Shown one piece after another: positions 28,018 through 36,978 of a stretch of 55,265 bases of DNA. A model generated the notes under the pieces. The model saw only the letters and a list, made by a program, of their open reading frames with translations. It was not told the DNA's origin and ran no database searches. The translations under genes were made by a program, and so were the position numbers. Position 1 is the stretch's first letter, and each line of letters opens with the position of its first letter. The stretch spans positions 1-55,265 of the forward strand of contig MGSS01000094.1 of NCBI GenBank assembly GCA_001798595.1, in the 5' to 3' direction. The stretch comes from Deltaproteobacteria bacterium RIFCSPLOWO2_12_FULL_60_19. Lineage in GTDB: Bacteria; Desulfobacterota; Binatia; UBA9968.

Positions 28018-28149
28018 TCGACTTACCCCCTTTTAATCCGTTTAGACGTCGCCACCCAAAATGGCTTCAATTTGATTTTTATAGCACACCATCCGATGGT
28101 TTGGAAGCAACCCTCTTCAATCGCCGCGTTCGATCGCAATGACCATCGT

Positions 28150-29214
28150 TCAGGCGGCTGAGTGATTGAACAACGATAGCTGCTCCGTAGGCCGTCGGAA
28201 CTGTTCGGTGCTAAGGCGCGGCGCTCTTTCGTGAATCCCGGTCTTCTTGCAGGCCACGCGAAACAGCTCAGCCATCTGTTCGGCGAAGATTCCCTCTCCT
28301 TTCATCCGGCTGTGAAAACGTGGGTCGTTGAGCTTGCCCGAGCGGACGGCGCGGAGGCGGTTTAAGATCTTGTCTTTTTTCCCCGGATAATGTTGCTCCA
28401 GCCAATTTTCGAAGAGCTCTTTCACCCCGTGCGGCAGGCGCAATGCGACATAGCCGGCAAATCGCGCGCCAGCGCCGGCGGCTGCTTGGGCGATAGCCGG
28501 CGCCTCCGAGTCCGTCAGGCCTGGAATCATGGGCGCCAGGAGAAATCCCACGGGGATCGACGCGCGCGCCAGCGCTTCGATCGCCGCCAGCCGCCTGACC
28601 GGACGCGAGGCGCGCGGCTCCATCAGGCCCGACAACTTCTCGTCCAGCGTGGTGAGAGAGACGAACACGGCCGCGCATTGGTGTCTCGCCAACTCTGACA
28701 GAATATCGATGTCCCGGGTGACCAAGTAATTTTTGCTCACGATCGTCACCGGGTTGCGAAATTCCAGCAAGACCTCCAGGCAGCGGCGCGTGAGTTCCAG
28801 CTTTTTTTCAACCGGCTGGTAGCAGTCGGTGACGCCGCTCATCGCCAATACTCTCGGTTTCCACTTGGGGCTGCTCAACTCCTTGCGCAACAACTGAGGC
28901 GCATCCCCCTTCACCATGATCTTGGTTTCAAAGTCCAACCCTGCCGAGAAGCCCAAATATTCGTGCGTCGGGCGGGCGTAGCAGTAAACACAACCGTGCT
29001 CGCAGCCACGGTAAGGGTTAATGCTCGCGTCGAAGCCGACGTCGGGGCTGTCGTTGTAAGCGATGAGACTCTTCGAATGATCGGGGAGAAATTGGGTGGC
29101 GGGCGATGAAACCTCGTCGGCGTGCATCGGCTCCGAAACCCGCTCCAATGACTCGAAACGGTTTTTCGGGTTTGAGGCGGAGCCGCGTCCGCGCAGCGGA
29201 GACGGCGTTTTCAT
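28150..29214 (-). CDS. Radical SAM protein of the SPL/PA0069 family (photolyase-like)
   Basis: A 354-residue radical SAM enzyme with its cluster motif C-x3-C-x2-C in YRGCEHGCVYCYARPTHEYL (about residue 75). The following GFSAGLDFETKIMVK and LAMSGVTDCYQPVEKKLELT are characteristic of the Rv2578c/PA0069 family, related to spore photoproduct lyase; most members have not been tested. FVSLTTLDEKLSGLMEPRAS continues the barrel. Start assigned at the longest frame. It lies six bases upstream of nothing related: the next gene is a Rho_N-like protein on the same strand. A DNA-repair role fits the neighbours nth, mfd and uvrA but is unproven. Confidence 0.85.
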   Translation of the reverse strand: MKTPSPLRGRGSASNPKNRFESLERVSEPMHADEVSSPATQFLPDHSKSLIAYNDSPDVGFDASINPYRGCEHGCVYCYARPTHEYLGFSAGLDFETKIMVKGDAPQLLRKELSSPKWKPRVLAMSGVTDCYQPVEKKLELTRRCLEVLLEFRNPVTIVSKNYLVTRDIDILSELARHQCAAVFVSLTTLDEKLSGLMEPRASRPVRRLAAIEALARASIPVGFLLAPMIPGLTDSEAPAIAQAAAGAGARFAGYVALRLPHGVKELFENWLEQHYPGKKDKILNRLRAVRSGKLNDPRFHSRMKGEGIFAEQMAELFRVACKKTGIHERAPRLSTEQFRRPTEQLSLFNHSAA

Positions 29215-29220
29215 AAAGGT

Positions 29221-29613
29221 TTATCCGGCTGCCGGCGGCGTCGGCGCGGGAGCGGCGGCTTGGGCGGGCGCCGCAGCCTGCGCGGCTTGGGTGGTCTTGA
29301 CCTCGTGCGCCAGGTGGCGTGTCAGCCGCTTTAGCCGCCTGATCTTTCTCTGAAACTTTTTGAGTTTCTTCGGATCGCGGGAGGAGGTCAAAAGCGCCGC
29401 CTTCTGCTTCTTTAGCTCACGGATGTCATGCTTGATGGAGTGAATGGCGCTGGCGTCCTTGTGCGACTCGTCGTAGGCGATGTCCTTGGCTTTGGCCACG
29501 GCCTTGATCAAATCTTCCTTGTGCATCCCTCCGACGCCCTGAAGCTCGGTCTCCGCCTTGGCAAAATCCCTGAGCTTGGGAATGGTCATTCTTCTAAGCT
29601 CTTTTAAGTCCAT
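29221..29613 (-). CDS. Rho N-terminal/SAP-like small nucleic-acid-binding protein
   Basis: A 130-residue protein with an ATG preceded by GGGAGGAT. The first 45 residues (MDLKELRRMTIPKLRDFAKA, VGGMHKEDLIKAVAKAK) match the helix-extended-helix Rho_N or SAP fold that binds nucleic acid. A basic helical stretch follows (KKLKKFQRKIRRLKRLTRHL), then an Ala/Gln/Pro tail. It is divergent from nth with about 60 bases between the starts, and its stop is six bases before the radical SAM gene start, so those two are probably one transcript. A chromatin-like or repair-accessory role is possible; nothing more is certain. Confidence 0.65.
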   Translation of the reverse strand: MDLKELRRMTIPKLRDFAKAETELQGVGGMHKEDLIKAVAKAKDIAYDESHKDASAIHSIKHDIRELKKQKAALLTSSRDPKKLKKFQRKIRRLKRLTRHLAHEVKTTQAAQAAAPAQAAAPAPTPPAAG

Positions 29614-29675
29614 TCGGCGAATCCTCCCTTTGACAACTGCTGTAAACTCGTAGCATATTTCCCTGGAAAACCAAA

Positions 29676-30347
29676 ATGGCCAAGCCACCGAAGCCAAACC
29701 GCAAAGTCGCCCCGACGCAAGCCGGAGTTAGGAAGATCATCGAGCGGCTTGACAAGGCCCATCCCGGCGCCAAGCTCGACCTCGACTTCACCAATCCTTT
29801 GGAGCTGTTGCTCGCCCTCATCCTCGCGGCACAGGCCCGAGACGACCTGGTGAACCGGGTCACGCCCGCGCTTTTTGCCAAGTACCGCAGCGCAAAAGAT
29901 TACGCCGCGGCGCGGCTGGAGGAACTCGGAGGGTATGTTCGCAGGATCAACTTCTCCCGCGTCAAGAGCCGGCGGATTAAAGATTGCTGCGCGGAGTTGG
30001 TCCGGCGGTTCAAAGGCGAAGTGCCGCAAAATTTGGATGATTTGCTAACTCTCCCCGGCGTCGGCAGAAAGACAGCCAACATCGTCCTCGGCAACGCCTT
30101 CGGCCAACAGGCGATCGGCGTCGATACGCATGTGATGCGATTGTCGCAACGGCTGGGGCTTACCAAGAACACCAACCCTGACAAGATCGAGTTCGATCTC
30201 ACGCCTCTGGTTCCGGAAAATCAGCGCGTCCGCTTCTGCCACCTTCTCCAGTACCACGGCCGCCGGGTGTGCTTCGCGAAGAAACCCAGATGCCCGGAAT
30301 GCACGATCCGATCCCTTTGCCCGTATCCGGACAAAACCAAGGCTTAA
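29676..30347 (+). CDS. nth: Endonuclease III
   Basis: A 223-residue base-excision-repair glycosylase/AP lyase. The helix-hairpin-helix and catalytic lysine are in LTLPGVGRKTANIVLGNAFG (lysine near residue 132), the catalytic aspartate in GVDTHVMRLSQRL (near 149), and the 4Fe-4S loop C-x6-C-x2-C-x5-C in VCFAKKPRCPECTIRSLCPY. All catalytic residues are present. The N-terminal 25 residues are basic and extra. The DUF456 gene follows after 11 bases and is probably cotranscribed. Confidence 0.94.
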   Translation: MAKPPKPNRKVAPTQAGVRKIIERLDKAHPGAKLDLDFTNPLELLLALILAAQARDDLVNRVTPALFAKYRSAKDYAAARLEELGGYVRRINFSRVKSRRIKDCCAELVRRFKGEVPQNLDDLLTLPGVGRKTANIVLGNAFGQQAIGVDTHVMRLSQRLGLTKNTNPDKIEFDLTPLVPENQRVRFCHLLQYHGRRVCFAKKPRCPECTIRSLCPYPDKTKA

Positions 30348-30358
30348 AGGGACTTCCG

Positions 30359-30844
30359 ATGGAGTTGACTCTGTTGCTTTGGATTCTCGCCGTAGCTCTG
30401 ATTGTCATCGGCACGGCGGGACTTGTCCTTCCGGTGATGCCCGGCGCTCCAGTGCTTTTTGCGGGACTGTTAGTGGCGGCCTGGGCGGATAATTTCGCCT
30501 ACGTAGGCTGGGGAACGCTCATCGTGCTCGGCATTCTGGCTCTTCTCACCTATGTCGCGGACTTCGCCGCGACTGCTTTCGGCGCCAAGCGATTCGGCGC
30601 GTCCAACCGGGCGATAGTCGGCGCCGCTTTGGGCGGCCTCATTGGTATTTTCTTTGGCCTCCCCGGCATTCTGGTTGGTCCATTCGTGGGCGCGGTGATC
30701 GGCGAACTCTCAGCGCAGCGGAGCCTCGACGCCGCGACCCGCGCCGGCATCGGTGCGACGATCGGACTCGCGCTCGGCGCAGCCGCCAAACTTGCCCTGG
30801 CCTTTTCGATGTTGGGTATCTTCGCGGTAGCCCGCTTTTTCTAA
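30359..30844 (+). CDS. DUF456 membrane protein
   Basis: A 161-residue protein, almost wholly hydrophobic with glycine-rich helices: LLLWILAVALIVIGTAGLVL, PVMPGAPVLFAGLLVAAWAD, LIVLGILALLTYVADF and GALGGLIGIFFGLPGILVGP-type segments with the GPFVGA glycine zipper. This is the DUF456 pattern (conserved P-x-x-P-G and GxPxxGxxxGPxxGA). The ATG at 30359 is chosen because it follows an AAAGGGA site and starts at the first helix. Function unknown; it is 11 bases after nth. Confidence 0.8.
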   Translation: MELTLLLWILAVALIVIGTAGLVLPVMPGAPVLFAGLLVAAWADNFAYVGWGTLIVLGILALLTYVADFAATAFGAKRFGASNRAIVGAALGGLIGIFFGLPGILVGPFVGAVIGELSAQRSLDAATRAGIGATIGLALGAAAKLALAFSMLGIFAVARFF

Positions 30845-30853
30845 CGACGCCCG

Positions 30854-31852
30854 CTACCGAACCGCCTCCGCAAACCCCCGCAGCGTCTCTTCCCGGCTCC
30901 CGCCGGGGGGGCTGTAGGGGATAATCGCGATCTGCTGGATGCCGCTTTTTTTTATCCGCTCGACTTGAGCGCGGCATTCGGCGACGGTGCCGGCGACGGC
31001 GAATTTGTCCACCAGCCAGTCGGGGATCACTTCGGCGTGGTTGGCCTCCTGGTCCATGTGGTGGTAGTAGTCGTAGGTCTTGCGGATCTCTTCGAGCACC
31101 TTTTGTTCCTTTGCATCGAGCACGTAGGGCTGCGGATGGGCGACCACGCGCGCGACGTGCGCCTTCACCGCGTCTTTGGCCGGCGCTTTGTCCGAGACGG
31201 CGCAGGGAACCCAAAGGACAAGATCGATATCGCTCAGCTTTCGCCCCGCGGCCTTCGCGCCCGTCTCAATCTTCACTTTGGCCTGGCGGAGATATTCGTC
31301 GGCGACGCCGACGAGCACGATGATGCCGTCGGCGATCCTGCCTGAAAGCTCCAGCATCTTCGGCCCGCTCGCGGCAATGTAGATAGGAATTTTGTTTTTG
31401 GACGGATGCTTGAGGTGGATCTTTCCCGTCTCCAGTTGCACTTCTTCTCCGGCAAGCAGCGCGCGCATCTGTTGGATCGTTTTTTCAAAATAATCCAGCT
31501 TCGCCGGCTTCATCCCCATCGTCTCCACCGAGCTGTCTCCGAGTCCGATGCCGACGATGAAGCGCCCTGGCGCAAGCTCTTCGAGTGTCGCGTAGGCGCT
31601 GGCTACCACCGATGGATGGCGTGTCAGGGGATTGGTAACTCCGGTGCCGAGCTTGACCTTCGATGTGTTCAACGCGGCGGCCGCCATGTTGACGTAGGCC
31701 TCGCGCCAGATGAGATGCGAATCGCCGATCCAGACGTGGCTGAAGCCCAGCTCTTCCGAGAGCTTGGCAAGTTGGATCATGTTCCGCAGCGGCTCCGTGG
31801 GGAAAAGGCCTACGCCGTAATTCATTGCGCTCACGGGAATATTCATTATCAT
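30854..31852 (-). CDS. LLM-class F420-dependent oxidoreductase
   Basis: A 332-residue luciferase-like TIM-barrel protein: GFSHVWIGDSHLIWREAYVN, LGTGVTNPLTRHPSVVASAY, PGRFIVGIGLGDSSVETMG and IPIYIAASGPKMLELSGRIA are the landmarks shared with methylene-H4MPT reductase (Mer) and other F420 enzymes. The window carries a complete-looking F420 branch (46-50 kb), supporting F420 rather than FMN as cofactor, though sequence alone does not prove it. It converges with the DUF456 gene, ten bases apart. Substrate unknown. Confidence 0.82.
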   Translation of the reverse strand: MIMNIPVSAMNYGVGLFPTEPLRNMIQLAKLSEELGFSHVWIGDSHLIWREAYVNMAAAALNTSKVKLGTGVTNPLTRHPSVVASAYATLEELAPGRFIVGIGLGDSSVETMGMKPAKLDYFEKTIQQMRALLAGEEVQLETGKIHLKHPSKNKIPIYIAASGPKMLELSGRIADGIIVLVGVADEYLRQAKVKIETGAKAAGRKLSDIDLVLWVPCAVSDKAPAKDAVKAHVARVVAHPQPYVLDAKEQKVLEEIRKTYDYYHHMDQEANHAEVIPDWLVDKFAVAGTVAECRAQVERIKKSGIQQIAIIPYSPPGGSREETLRGFAEAVR

Positions 31853-31992
31853 TCCAGCTCACCCTTCGACATGGACGCCACCACCCGCTCTCCGAGCCCG
31901 CGCAATGGGGTTGCTGCTTAATCCCACCGGCAGTATCGGATGCGCGGGCTCTACGAACGGCTGGCGGCGTTCACTGCGAGGCCCTCCTTATT

Positions 31993-33159
31993 TTATTTCT
32001 GCGTTGCGAGACGCTCCGGCGGCGGCGTCTGCTGGCTGCGGCCGGCGACGCGGATCTCGCCGTCGATGATCACCATCGAGATGCCCGGCAAATCGCCCTT
32101 GGCGAAGGAATCGAGCGCGTCTTGCGCAACTGAACCTGCAATCTTGTGCAGCAGCACTATGTCCGCCGGCCGCCCTTCCTCGAGCAGGCCGAGGTTGAGA
32201 CCGTGAGCCCGGCCGACGTTGCCGGTCGCCATGCAGATCGCAACTTCAGGCGGCACCTCGGCGACCGAAGATAAAAACGCGATCTCGCGCAGCATGCCGC
32301 GCGGGATAATTCCCGTTCCGCCGGGCGTGTCGGTGCCGATCAGCACGCGGTGGTAAGCGTTGTGCGCCTTGACCGCGCGGATGAGGCTCAGCGCCATGCG
32401 GTAATTTCCCGAGCTGCAAATCTCGACGTGATAGTCCGTCTCGGCGACGATCCGCGTCATATCTTTTTCCGGCATGGGAATCGGGCCGCCGGTGATATGG
32501 CCGACGACATCCGGCTTGATTGTCGTCACAATGTCGAAGCCCGCTACCTGGCTCACGCCGGAGCGCGACACGCCGCCCGAGTGAATCTTTACTTTGATGC
32601 CGCGCGCCCCGGCCCATTTCACGTACCGCTCCGCTTCGCCGTTGGGCAACAGGCTGTAGTCGTAGAAAATAAATTTCACCAGGCGGATGCCGGCGGCGGC
32701 GATCTCGTCGAAATCTTTTTCCGTGAGTCCCGGAACTAATAGCAGCGTGCCGGCAAAAACTTTTACGCCGGACGGGCGCAGGTTGTCGTAGCAGCGCTTG
32801 GTGACCAGGGCGAGCGACAGCGCCGTCCTCGCGTCGGGCGGCAGAGGCAGGCCGGGCAGATGCAACTCGCCGGCGGAGATGAGCGCCGTCACGCCGCCGT
32901 GCATGTAGTTGGTGATCCAGGAGAGCGAGTTCTGCGCCGGCGTGTATTCGCCGATGGAGGGATGCGAGTGGGAATCGACTAAGCCGGGGATGGCGGTGAT
33001 CCCCTGGGCATTGATGACCGTGTCCGCGCACTCGCCGATCCCGTTGCCGATCGCGCGGATGAGACCGTCTTCCACATAGATCGAGTCCGCCCGCCGCAGG
33101 GGATTTTTCAAATCGCCCGTGACCAGAGCGCCGATATTCCTGATCAGAACCGAAGCCAT
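31993..33159 (-). CDS. Amidohydrolase, enamidase-like
   Basis: A 388-residue metal-dependent hydrolase. The metal site starts with PGLVDSHSHPSIGEYTPAQN, continues MHGGVTALISAGELHLPGLP, KVKIHSGGVSRSG, DVVGHITGGPIPMPEKDM and the final aspartate in LIGTDTPGGTGIIPRGM. The SIGEYTPAQN-MHGGVTALISAGE stretch resembles enamidase from the anaerobic nicotinate pathway, which opens an enamide ring. No other nicotinate-pathway gene is nearby, so only the subfamily is suggested. The C-terminal urease-type strand is VIIDGEIRVAGRSQ. Confidence 0.78.
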   Translation of the reverse strand: MASVLIRNIGALVTGDLKNPLRRADSIYVEDGLIRAIGNGIGECADTVINAQGITAIPGLVDSHSHPSIGEYTPAQNSLSWITNYMHGGVTALISAGELHLPGLPLPPDARTALSLALVTKRCYDNLRPSGVKVFAGTLLLVPGLTEKDFDEIAAAGIRLVKFIFYDYSLLPNGEAERYVKWAGARGIKVKIHSGGVSRSGVSQVAGFDIVTTIKPDVVGHITGGPIPMPEKDMTRIVAETDYHVEICSSGNYRMALSLIRAVKAHNAYHRVLIGTDTPGGTGIIPRGMLREIAFLSSVAEVPPEVAICMATGNVGRAHGLNLGLLEEGRPADIVLLHKIAGSVAQDALDSFAKGDLPGISMVIIDGEIRVAGRSQQTPPPERLATQK

Positions 33160-33243
33160 AAAAATCGCAGCGCGGCGTAACTCGGTGGGACTATATCAAA
33201 GCGATCTGAGAAGACAAAGTCCGGGAGGCCGAGTAGTCGCTCC

Positions 33244-34605
33244 TCAGCCTTCGGTCACCGCCTTGATCGATTGATATGTCACATCCACAAGGCTTGCCAG
33301 CTCATTTTCCGTAATCGTCAGCGGCGGCATCAGGATAATTACATCACCCAGAGGCCGGATCATCACGCCCCGCTTGCGCGCGTCAAGAATTACTTTGTGG
33401 CCGATTCTCTTTGCCATCGGGTAACTTTTGCGGCTGTCTTTGTCCTCGGCCAGCTCGATCCCGACCATGAAGCCCCACTGGCGAATATCGGCCACGTGAG
33501 GCAGCGGAACAAATTCTCGCTCCAGCCGCCGCTTGAGGTAATCGATCTTCGGCTGCATCCGTTCGATGATCTTCCCCTGCTTGAAAAGCTCAAGACTCGC
33601 CAGGGCGACGGCGCACCCCAGGGGATTCCCGGTATAAGTGTGGCCGTGAAAGAAGGTTTTGAATTCCCTGTACTCCCCGAGAAAGGCGGAGAAGATTTTC
33701 TCCGTCGTAAGCGTCGCGGCCAGCGGAAGATAGCCGCCGGTGATCCCTTTGGCTAAACAGAGTATGTCGGGCGTTACTCCCGCCTGCTCGCAGGCAAACA
33801 TCCTGCCGGTTCTGCCGAAGCCGGTCGCGACTTCGTCGGTAATAAAAAGAATTCCGTTCTTGCGGCAGATTTCGCTCAACGCTTTGACGTAGACTGCGGG
33901 CTGCGACCACATCCCCGCCGCGCCCTGCATCAGCGGCTCCGCGATAAGCGCGGCAAGTGAATTTTTCTCTTGCGCGAGCTTTTCTTCGGCCTCCTGGATT
34001 GCGCTCTTGAGCGCCGTCTCCTCGCTCATGCGCTTAAACCAGCGAAAAACATGCGGCGGGTTGAGGCGCAAGACCGGAAACAGCAACGAGCGGTGAAAAT
34101 GGTGAAACGTCTCCGAGTAGCCGACGCTCATCGATCCGACGGTGTCGCCGTGATAGGCCTCGACGAGCGAAGCGAAGCCGGTGCGAGCTGTCTCGCCTTT
34201 GAGCTGCCAGTACTGCATGGCGATTTTCAGGGCGACTTCGACCGCCGTCGCGCCGCTATCGGAATAAAAAACCCGCTTGAGGCCGCTGGGAGCGATTTCG
34301 ACAAGCTGTTCAGCCAGTTCGATGCCGGGCACGTGACTCAGACCGAGAAAGGTCGAATGGGCGATGCGATCGAGCTGTTCTCTCAGCGCCCGATCCAGCT
34401 CTGCTTTTCGATGGCCGTGAACGTTGCACCAGAGTGAAGAGACCCCGTCGAGGTATCTTTTCCCCTCGACGTCGACCAGATAGTGTCCCTCGCCCCGCTC
34501 GATAATGATGGGATCTTCTCCCATCCACTCTCGCATCTGCGTAAACGGATGCCACAAATAAGTGCGGTCGAGATGCTTAAGTTGTTCGTATCGGGACATG
34601 GTCAT
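33244..34605 (-). CDS. bioA: Adenosylmethionine-8-amino-7-oxononanoate aminotransferase
   Basis: A 453-residue PLP aminotransferase of biotin synthesis, turning KAPA into DAPA with SAM as amino donor. Recognised by the start HLDRTYLWHPFTQMREW, SLWCNVHGHRKAELDRAL, FYSDSGATAVEVALKIAMQY, DEVATGFGRTGRMFACEQ and the PLP lysine in CLAKGITGGYLPLAAT (about residue 282). It follows bioF on the same strand with an AT-rich hairpin between them. bioB and bioD are not in the window. A second ATG six bases in is an equally possible start. Confidence 0.93.
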   Translation of the reverse strand: MTMSRYEQLKHLDRTYLWHPFTQMREWMGEDPIIIERGEGHYLVDVEGKRYLDGVSSLWCNVHGHRKAELDRALREQLDRIAHSTFLGLSHVPGIELAEQLVEIAPSGLKRVFYSDSGATAVEVALKIAMQYWQLKGETARTGFASLVEAYHGDTVGSMSVGYSETFHHFHRSLLFPVLRLNPPHVFRWFKRMSEETALKSAIQEAEEKLAQEKNSLAALIAEPLMQGAAGMWSQPAVYVKALSEICRKNGILFITDEVATGFGRTGRMFACEQAGVTPDILCLAKGITGGYLPLAATLTTEKIFSAFLGEYREFKTFFHGHTYTGNPLGCAVALASLELFKQGKIIERMQPKIDYLKRRLEREFVPLPHVADIRQWGFMVGIELAEDKDSRKSYPMAKRIGHKVILDARKRGVMIRPLGDVIILMPPLTITENELASLVDVTYQSIKAVTEG

Positions 34606-34607
34606 AT

Positions 34608-34690
34608 AAATGTTGAATTTTGAATGTTGAATTTTAAATTTTAAGATCGAGATTCCAATTCAAAACTCAAAATTAAGAATTCAAAATTCT
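34608..34690. repeat. AT-rich hairpin tract 2 (TTGAATTTT words), between bioF and bioA
   Basis: Perfect inverted words AATTTTGAAT (34616-34625) and ATTCAAAATT (34679-34688). The tract overlaps the stop region of bioF and reaches almost to the bioA start, leaving bioA without a visible ribosome binding site. Confidence 0.6.
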
Positions 34691-35844
34691 CCGCGCACTT
34701 CTTCGAAGGTCCGCAGTGCGCGATGTAGGTGCTCGTGCGTGTGCGTCGCCATGAGCGTGATTCTCAGGCGCGAAGTCCCTTCCGGCACCGTCGGCGGCCG
34801 GATGCCTTGCGCAAAGACGCCTTTCTCCAGCAACCGCTCGGAAAACGTCATGCATTTTTGCGAGTCGCCAATGATCAGCGGCAAAATCTGGCTCTCGCTC
34901 TGCCCGAGGCAAAATCGCAATTTTCTAAGTCCCTCCCTCAGCGCGCGGCAGTTGTGCCAGAGCGCCAGCCGCCGCTGCGGCTCCTGGTACAAGAGATCGA
35001 CGGCGGCGATGGCTGCGGCCAACACCGGTGGCGGGAGCGAAGTCGTGAAGATAAAACTCCGGCAGCGATTGATGAGTAGCTCGCGCAGCGCGTGGCTGCC
35101 GGCAACGTAAGCGCCGAAGCCGCCGAGCGCCTTTCCCAGCGTCCCCATCTGCACGAGTATGCGGTCGCCCACCCCCACTTTTGCCACGACTCCGGCGCCG
35201 TTTGGGCCCAGGACGCCGGTAGCATGGGCCTCATCGACCATGATGAGCGCGCCGTGGCGCTCCGCCAGCTCGACGAGCTCCGCCAGCGGCGCTTCGTCCC
35301 CGTCCATGCTGAAAAGCGTTTCGGTGACGATTAGCTTGCGTCCGGTTGCCGGCGCCCTTTTTAATTCGTCTTCGAGCCGCGCTAAGTCGCAGTGCGGATA
35401 GACCACGGTCTTGGCCCGCGACAGACGGCAGCCGTCGATCAGGCTTGCGTGGTTGAGCGCGTCGCTAAAAATCACGTCGCCTTCGCCGGCGAGCGTGGGA
35501 ATGATGCCGACGTTGGCCTGAAAGCCGGAGTTGAAAACCAGCGCCGCCTCGGTCCCTTTGAGCCCGGCGATTTTCTCCTCCAGCTCCTCGTGCAGCGCCA
35601 TGTTCCCTGAGATCAGCCGCGAGGCCACGGCGCCAACGCCGTAGTGGTCGATCGCCTCCTTCGCCGCTTTTTTGAGCGCCGGATGGTTCGCCAGGCCGAG
35701 ATAGTTGTTGGAAGAAAAATTCAGCACTTCCCTGCCGTCGAGGAGCAGAGTCGCCCCCTGTTCCCCCTCGACGCGCCGCAGCTTGCGGTAAAGCCCCTGC
35801 CGCTTGAGCGCATCAAGCTCATCTTGGATAAAATTCCCAGCCAT
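34681..35844 (-). CDS. bioF: 8-amino-7-oxononanoate synthase
   Basis: A 387-residue alpha-oxoamine synthase, the first committed step of biotin ring assembly. Landmarks: [90 protein letters not shown] and the PLP lysine in [17 protein letters not shown] (about residue 238). The start at 35844 is chosen because the frame upstream encodes non-family residues. A -10 box TATAAT at 35865-35860 would start transcription only about nine bases before the ATG. 2-amino-3-ketobutyrate CoA ligase is the alternative, but bioA next door favours BioF. Confidence 0.88.
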   Translation of the reverse strand: MAGNFIQDELDALKRQGLYRKLRRVEGEQGATLLLDGREVLNFSSNNYLGLANHPALKKAAKEAIDHYGVGAVASRLISGNMALHEELEEKIAGLKGTEAALVFNSGFQANVGIIPTLAGEGDVIFSDALNHASLIDGCRLSRAKTVVYPHCDLARLEDELKRAPATGRKLIVTETLFSMDGDEAPLAELVELAERHGALIMVDEAHATGVLGPNGAGVVAKVGVGDRILVQMGTLGKALGGFGAYVAGSHALRELLINRCRSFIFTTSLPPPVLAAAIAAVDLLYQEPQRRLALWHNCRALREGLRKLRFCLGQSESQILPLIIGDSQKCMTFSERLLEKGVFAQGIRPPTVPEGTSRLRITLMATHTHEHLHRALRTFEEVRGEF

Positions 35845-35859
35845 TGCGCGAATAGATTT

Positions 35860-35865
35860 ATTATA
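35860..35865 (-). promoter_or_regulatory. Consensus -10 box ahead of bioF
   Basis: Perfect TATAAT on the minus strand, 15 bases before the bioF ATG. No convincing -35 box stands at the right distance, so recognition may need an activator. The leader would be only about nine bases, with no ribosome binding site. Confidence 0.35.
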
Positions 35866-36005
35866 TGGAGGAAACCATAGCAACCGGCGCAGTTCATCCA
35901 TTACCCCAATACTCCATTACTCCAACACTCCATTTCCCCAAGCTTGACCATCGAACAAGCGCAGTGGTAGACATATATCGAGTTTAGGTTTTGAAAAGTC
36001 TATTC

Positions 36006-36222
36006 CCAGGCCGGTCAAAAAGGTCTCAGATGCATCGAGCGCAACCATCGCTACCGCCCGCCTGGGGGTCTCTCGAAGGGCCGATGCGTGGGACGAGCAG
36101 GTGCAAGCGTAGCTCAGAGTTACCCTTAGCTTGTAGGAACAGCGTAACATCGACGTATCGCGTCGGCCCGGAGAGAGATTCCCAGGCGGGCTGACGGCAG
36201 GTGAGCCTTTTTCAACGGCCTG
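36006..36222. repeat. Palindromic intergenic repeat, copy B (most complete)
   Basis: A 134-bp core (36057-36190) starts CCCGCCTGGGGGTCTCTC and ends GAGAGAGATTCCCAGGCGGG, with inner GGGCCGATGCG pairing to CGCGTCGGCCC. Outer arms also pair: CCAGGCCGGTCAAAAAGGTC (from 36006) against the inverse of GCCTTTTTCAACGGCCTGG (to 36222). The core is exactly as long as in copy A and the sequences are alike throughout, including the loop. It lies in a 392-bp gene-free stretch between divergent bioF and the hydrolase gene; bases 35866-36005 hold nothing else I can name. Confidence 0.8.
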
Positions 36223-36236
36223 GGGGGAGGTATTTT

Positions 36237-36956
36237 ATGGCTGAGCGTATCTGGGATCGTTTTCTGACCGAGCAGGATAAGGCGCATCTCGCCATGAAAC
36301 CGCCCAGGCCGATCGGCTTCGGCAAAAAGCCCGCGCTGCTGCTGATCGACCTCTACCGCTGGGTCTTCGGCGACAAGCCTGAGCCGATCCTGGAAGCAAT
36401 CAAGAACTGGCCGGGGAGCTGCGGCATGGCGGGCTGGAACGCGATCCCGCATATTCAAACCTTGCTCAAAACTGCGCGCGAAGCGCGGATTCCGATTGTT
36501 CACGTCACGGGTCTGGCCGGCGCCGGCGTGCAGGAATGGTCTTTCAGGCGCAACGGCGACCCGAGCAAGCTAAGTCCCGAAGGCCAGCAGCGCCGCCAAC
36601 ACAAGTTCGACATTATCGACGAAGTAGAGCCGCTTCCCGGCGAGGCGGTGCTGAGGAAAACCTCTCCGAGCGCCTTCTGGGGCACGCCGCTCGTGGGACA
36701 CTTGAATCAACTCGGCATCGACACCGTGATCGCCTGCGGCGAGAGCACGAGCGGTTGCGTCCGCGCGAGCGTGGTCGACGGCACCACCTATCGTTTCCGC
36801 ATGGTCGTCGCGGAGGAGTGCGTCTTCGACCGCCACGAGGCCTGCCACGCCATCAACCTCTTCGACATGAACCAAAAGTACGCCGACGTCCTGCCGCTGA
36901 ACGAGGTGGTTCAGTACATGCGCTCCTGGCGCGCCGAACAGCCTGTGGGAGCTTAG
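36237..36956 (+). CDS. Isochorismatase-superfamily cysteine hydrolase
   Basis: A 239-residue protein with the catalytic triad of the family: Asp in ALLLIDLYRW (about residue 36), Lys in VLRKTSPSAFWGTPL (about 140) and Cys in GESTSGCVRASVVDG (about 174). The cysteine context is typical of N-carbamoylsarcosine amidase-like hydrolases, which release ammonia and CO2 from amides; true isochorismatases lack the Cys. A strong GGGGGAGG site precedes the ATG. It is followed after 22 bases by a solute-binding-like gene, and both probably serve uptake or breakdown of the same small amide. Confidence 0.85.
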   Translation: MAERIWDRFLTEQDKAHLAMKPPRPIGFGKKPALLLIDLYRWVFGDKPEPILEAIKNWPGSCGMAGWNAIPHIQTLLKTAREARIPIVHVTGLAGAGVQEWSFRRNGDPSKLSPEGQQRRQHKFDIIDEVEPLPGEAVLRKTSPSAFWGTPLVGHLNQLGIDTVIACGESTSGCVRASVVDGTTYRFRMVVAEECVFDRHEACHAINLFDMNQKYADVLPLNEVVQYMRSWRAEQPVGA

Positions 36957-36978
36957 GGGCAAGCCACACTTTCACACG

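Noticed and set aside
34681-35844. 2-amino-3-ketobutyrate CoA ligase instead of BioF
   Set aside because: The two are close relatives, but no threonine dehydrogenase is nearby, while bioA follows directly.
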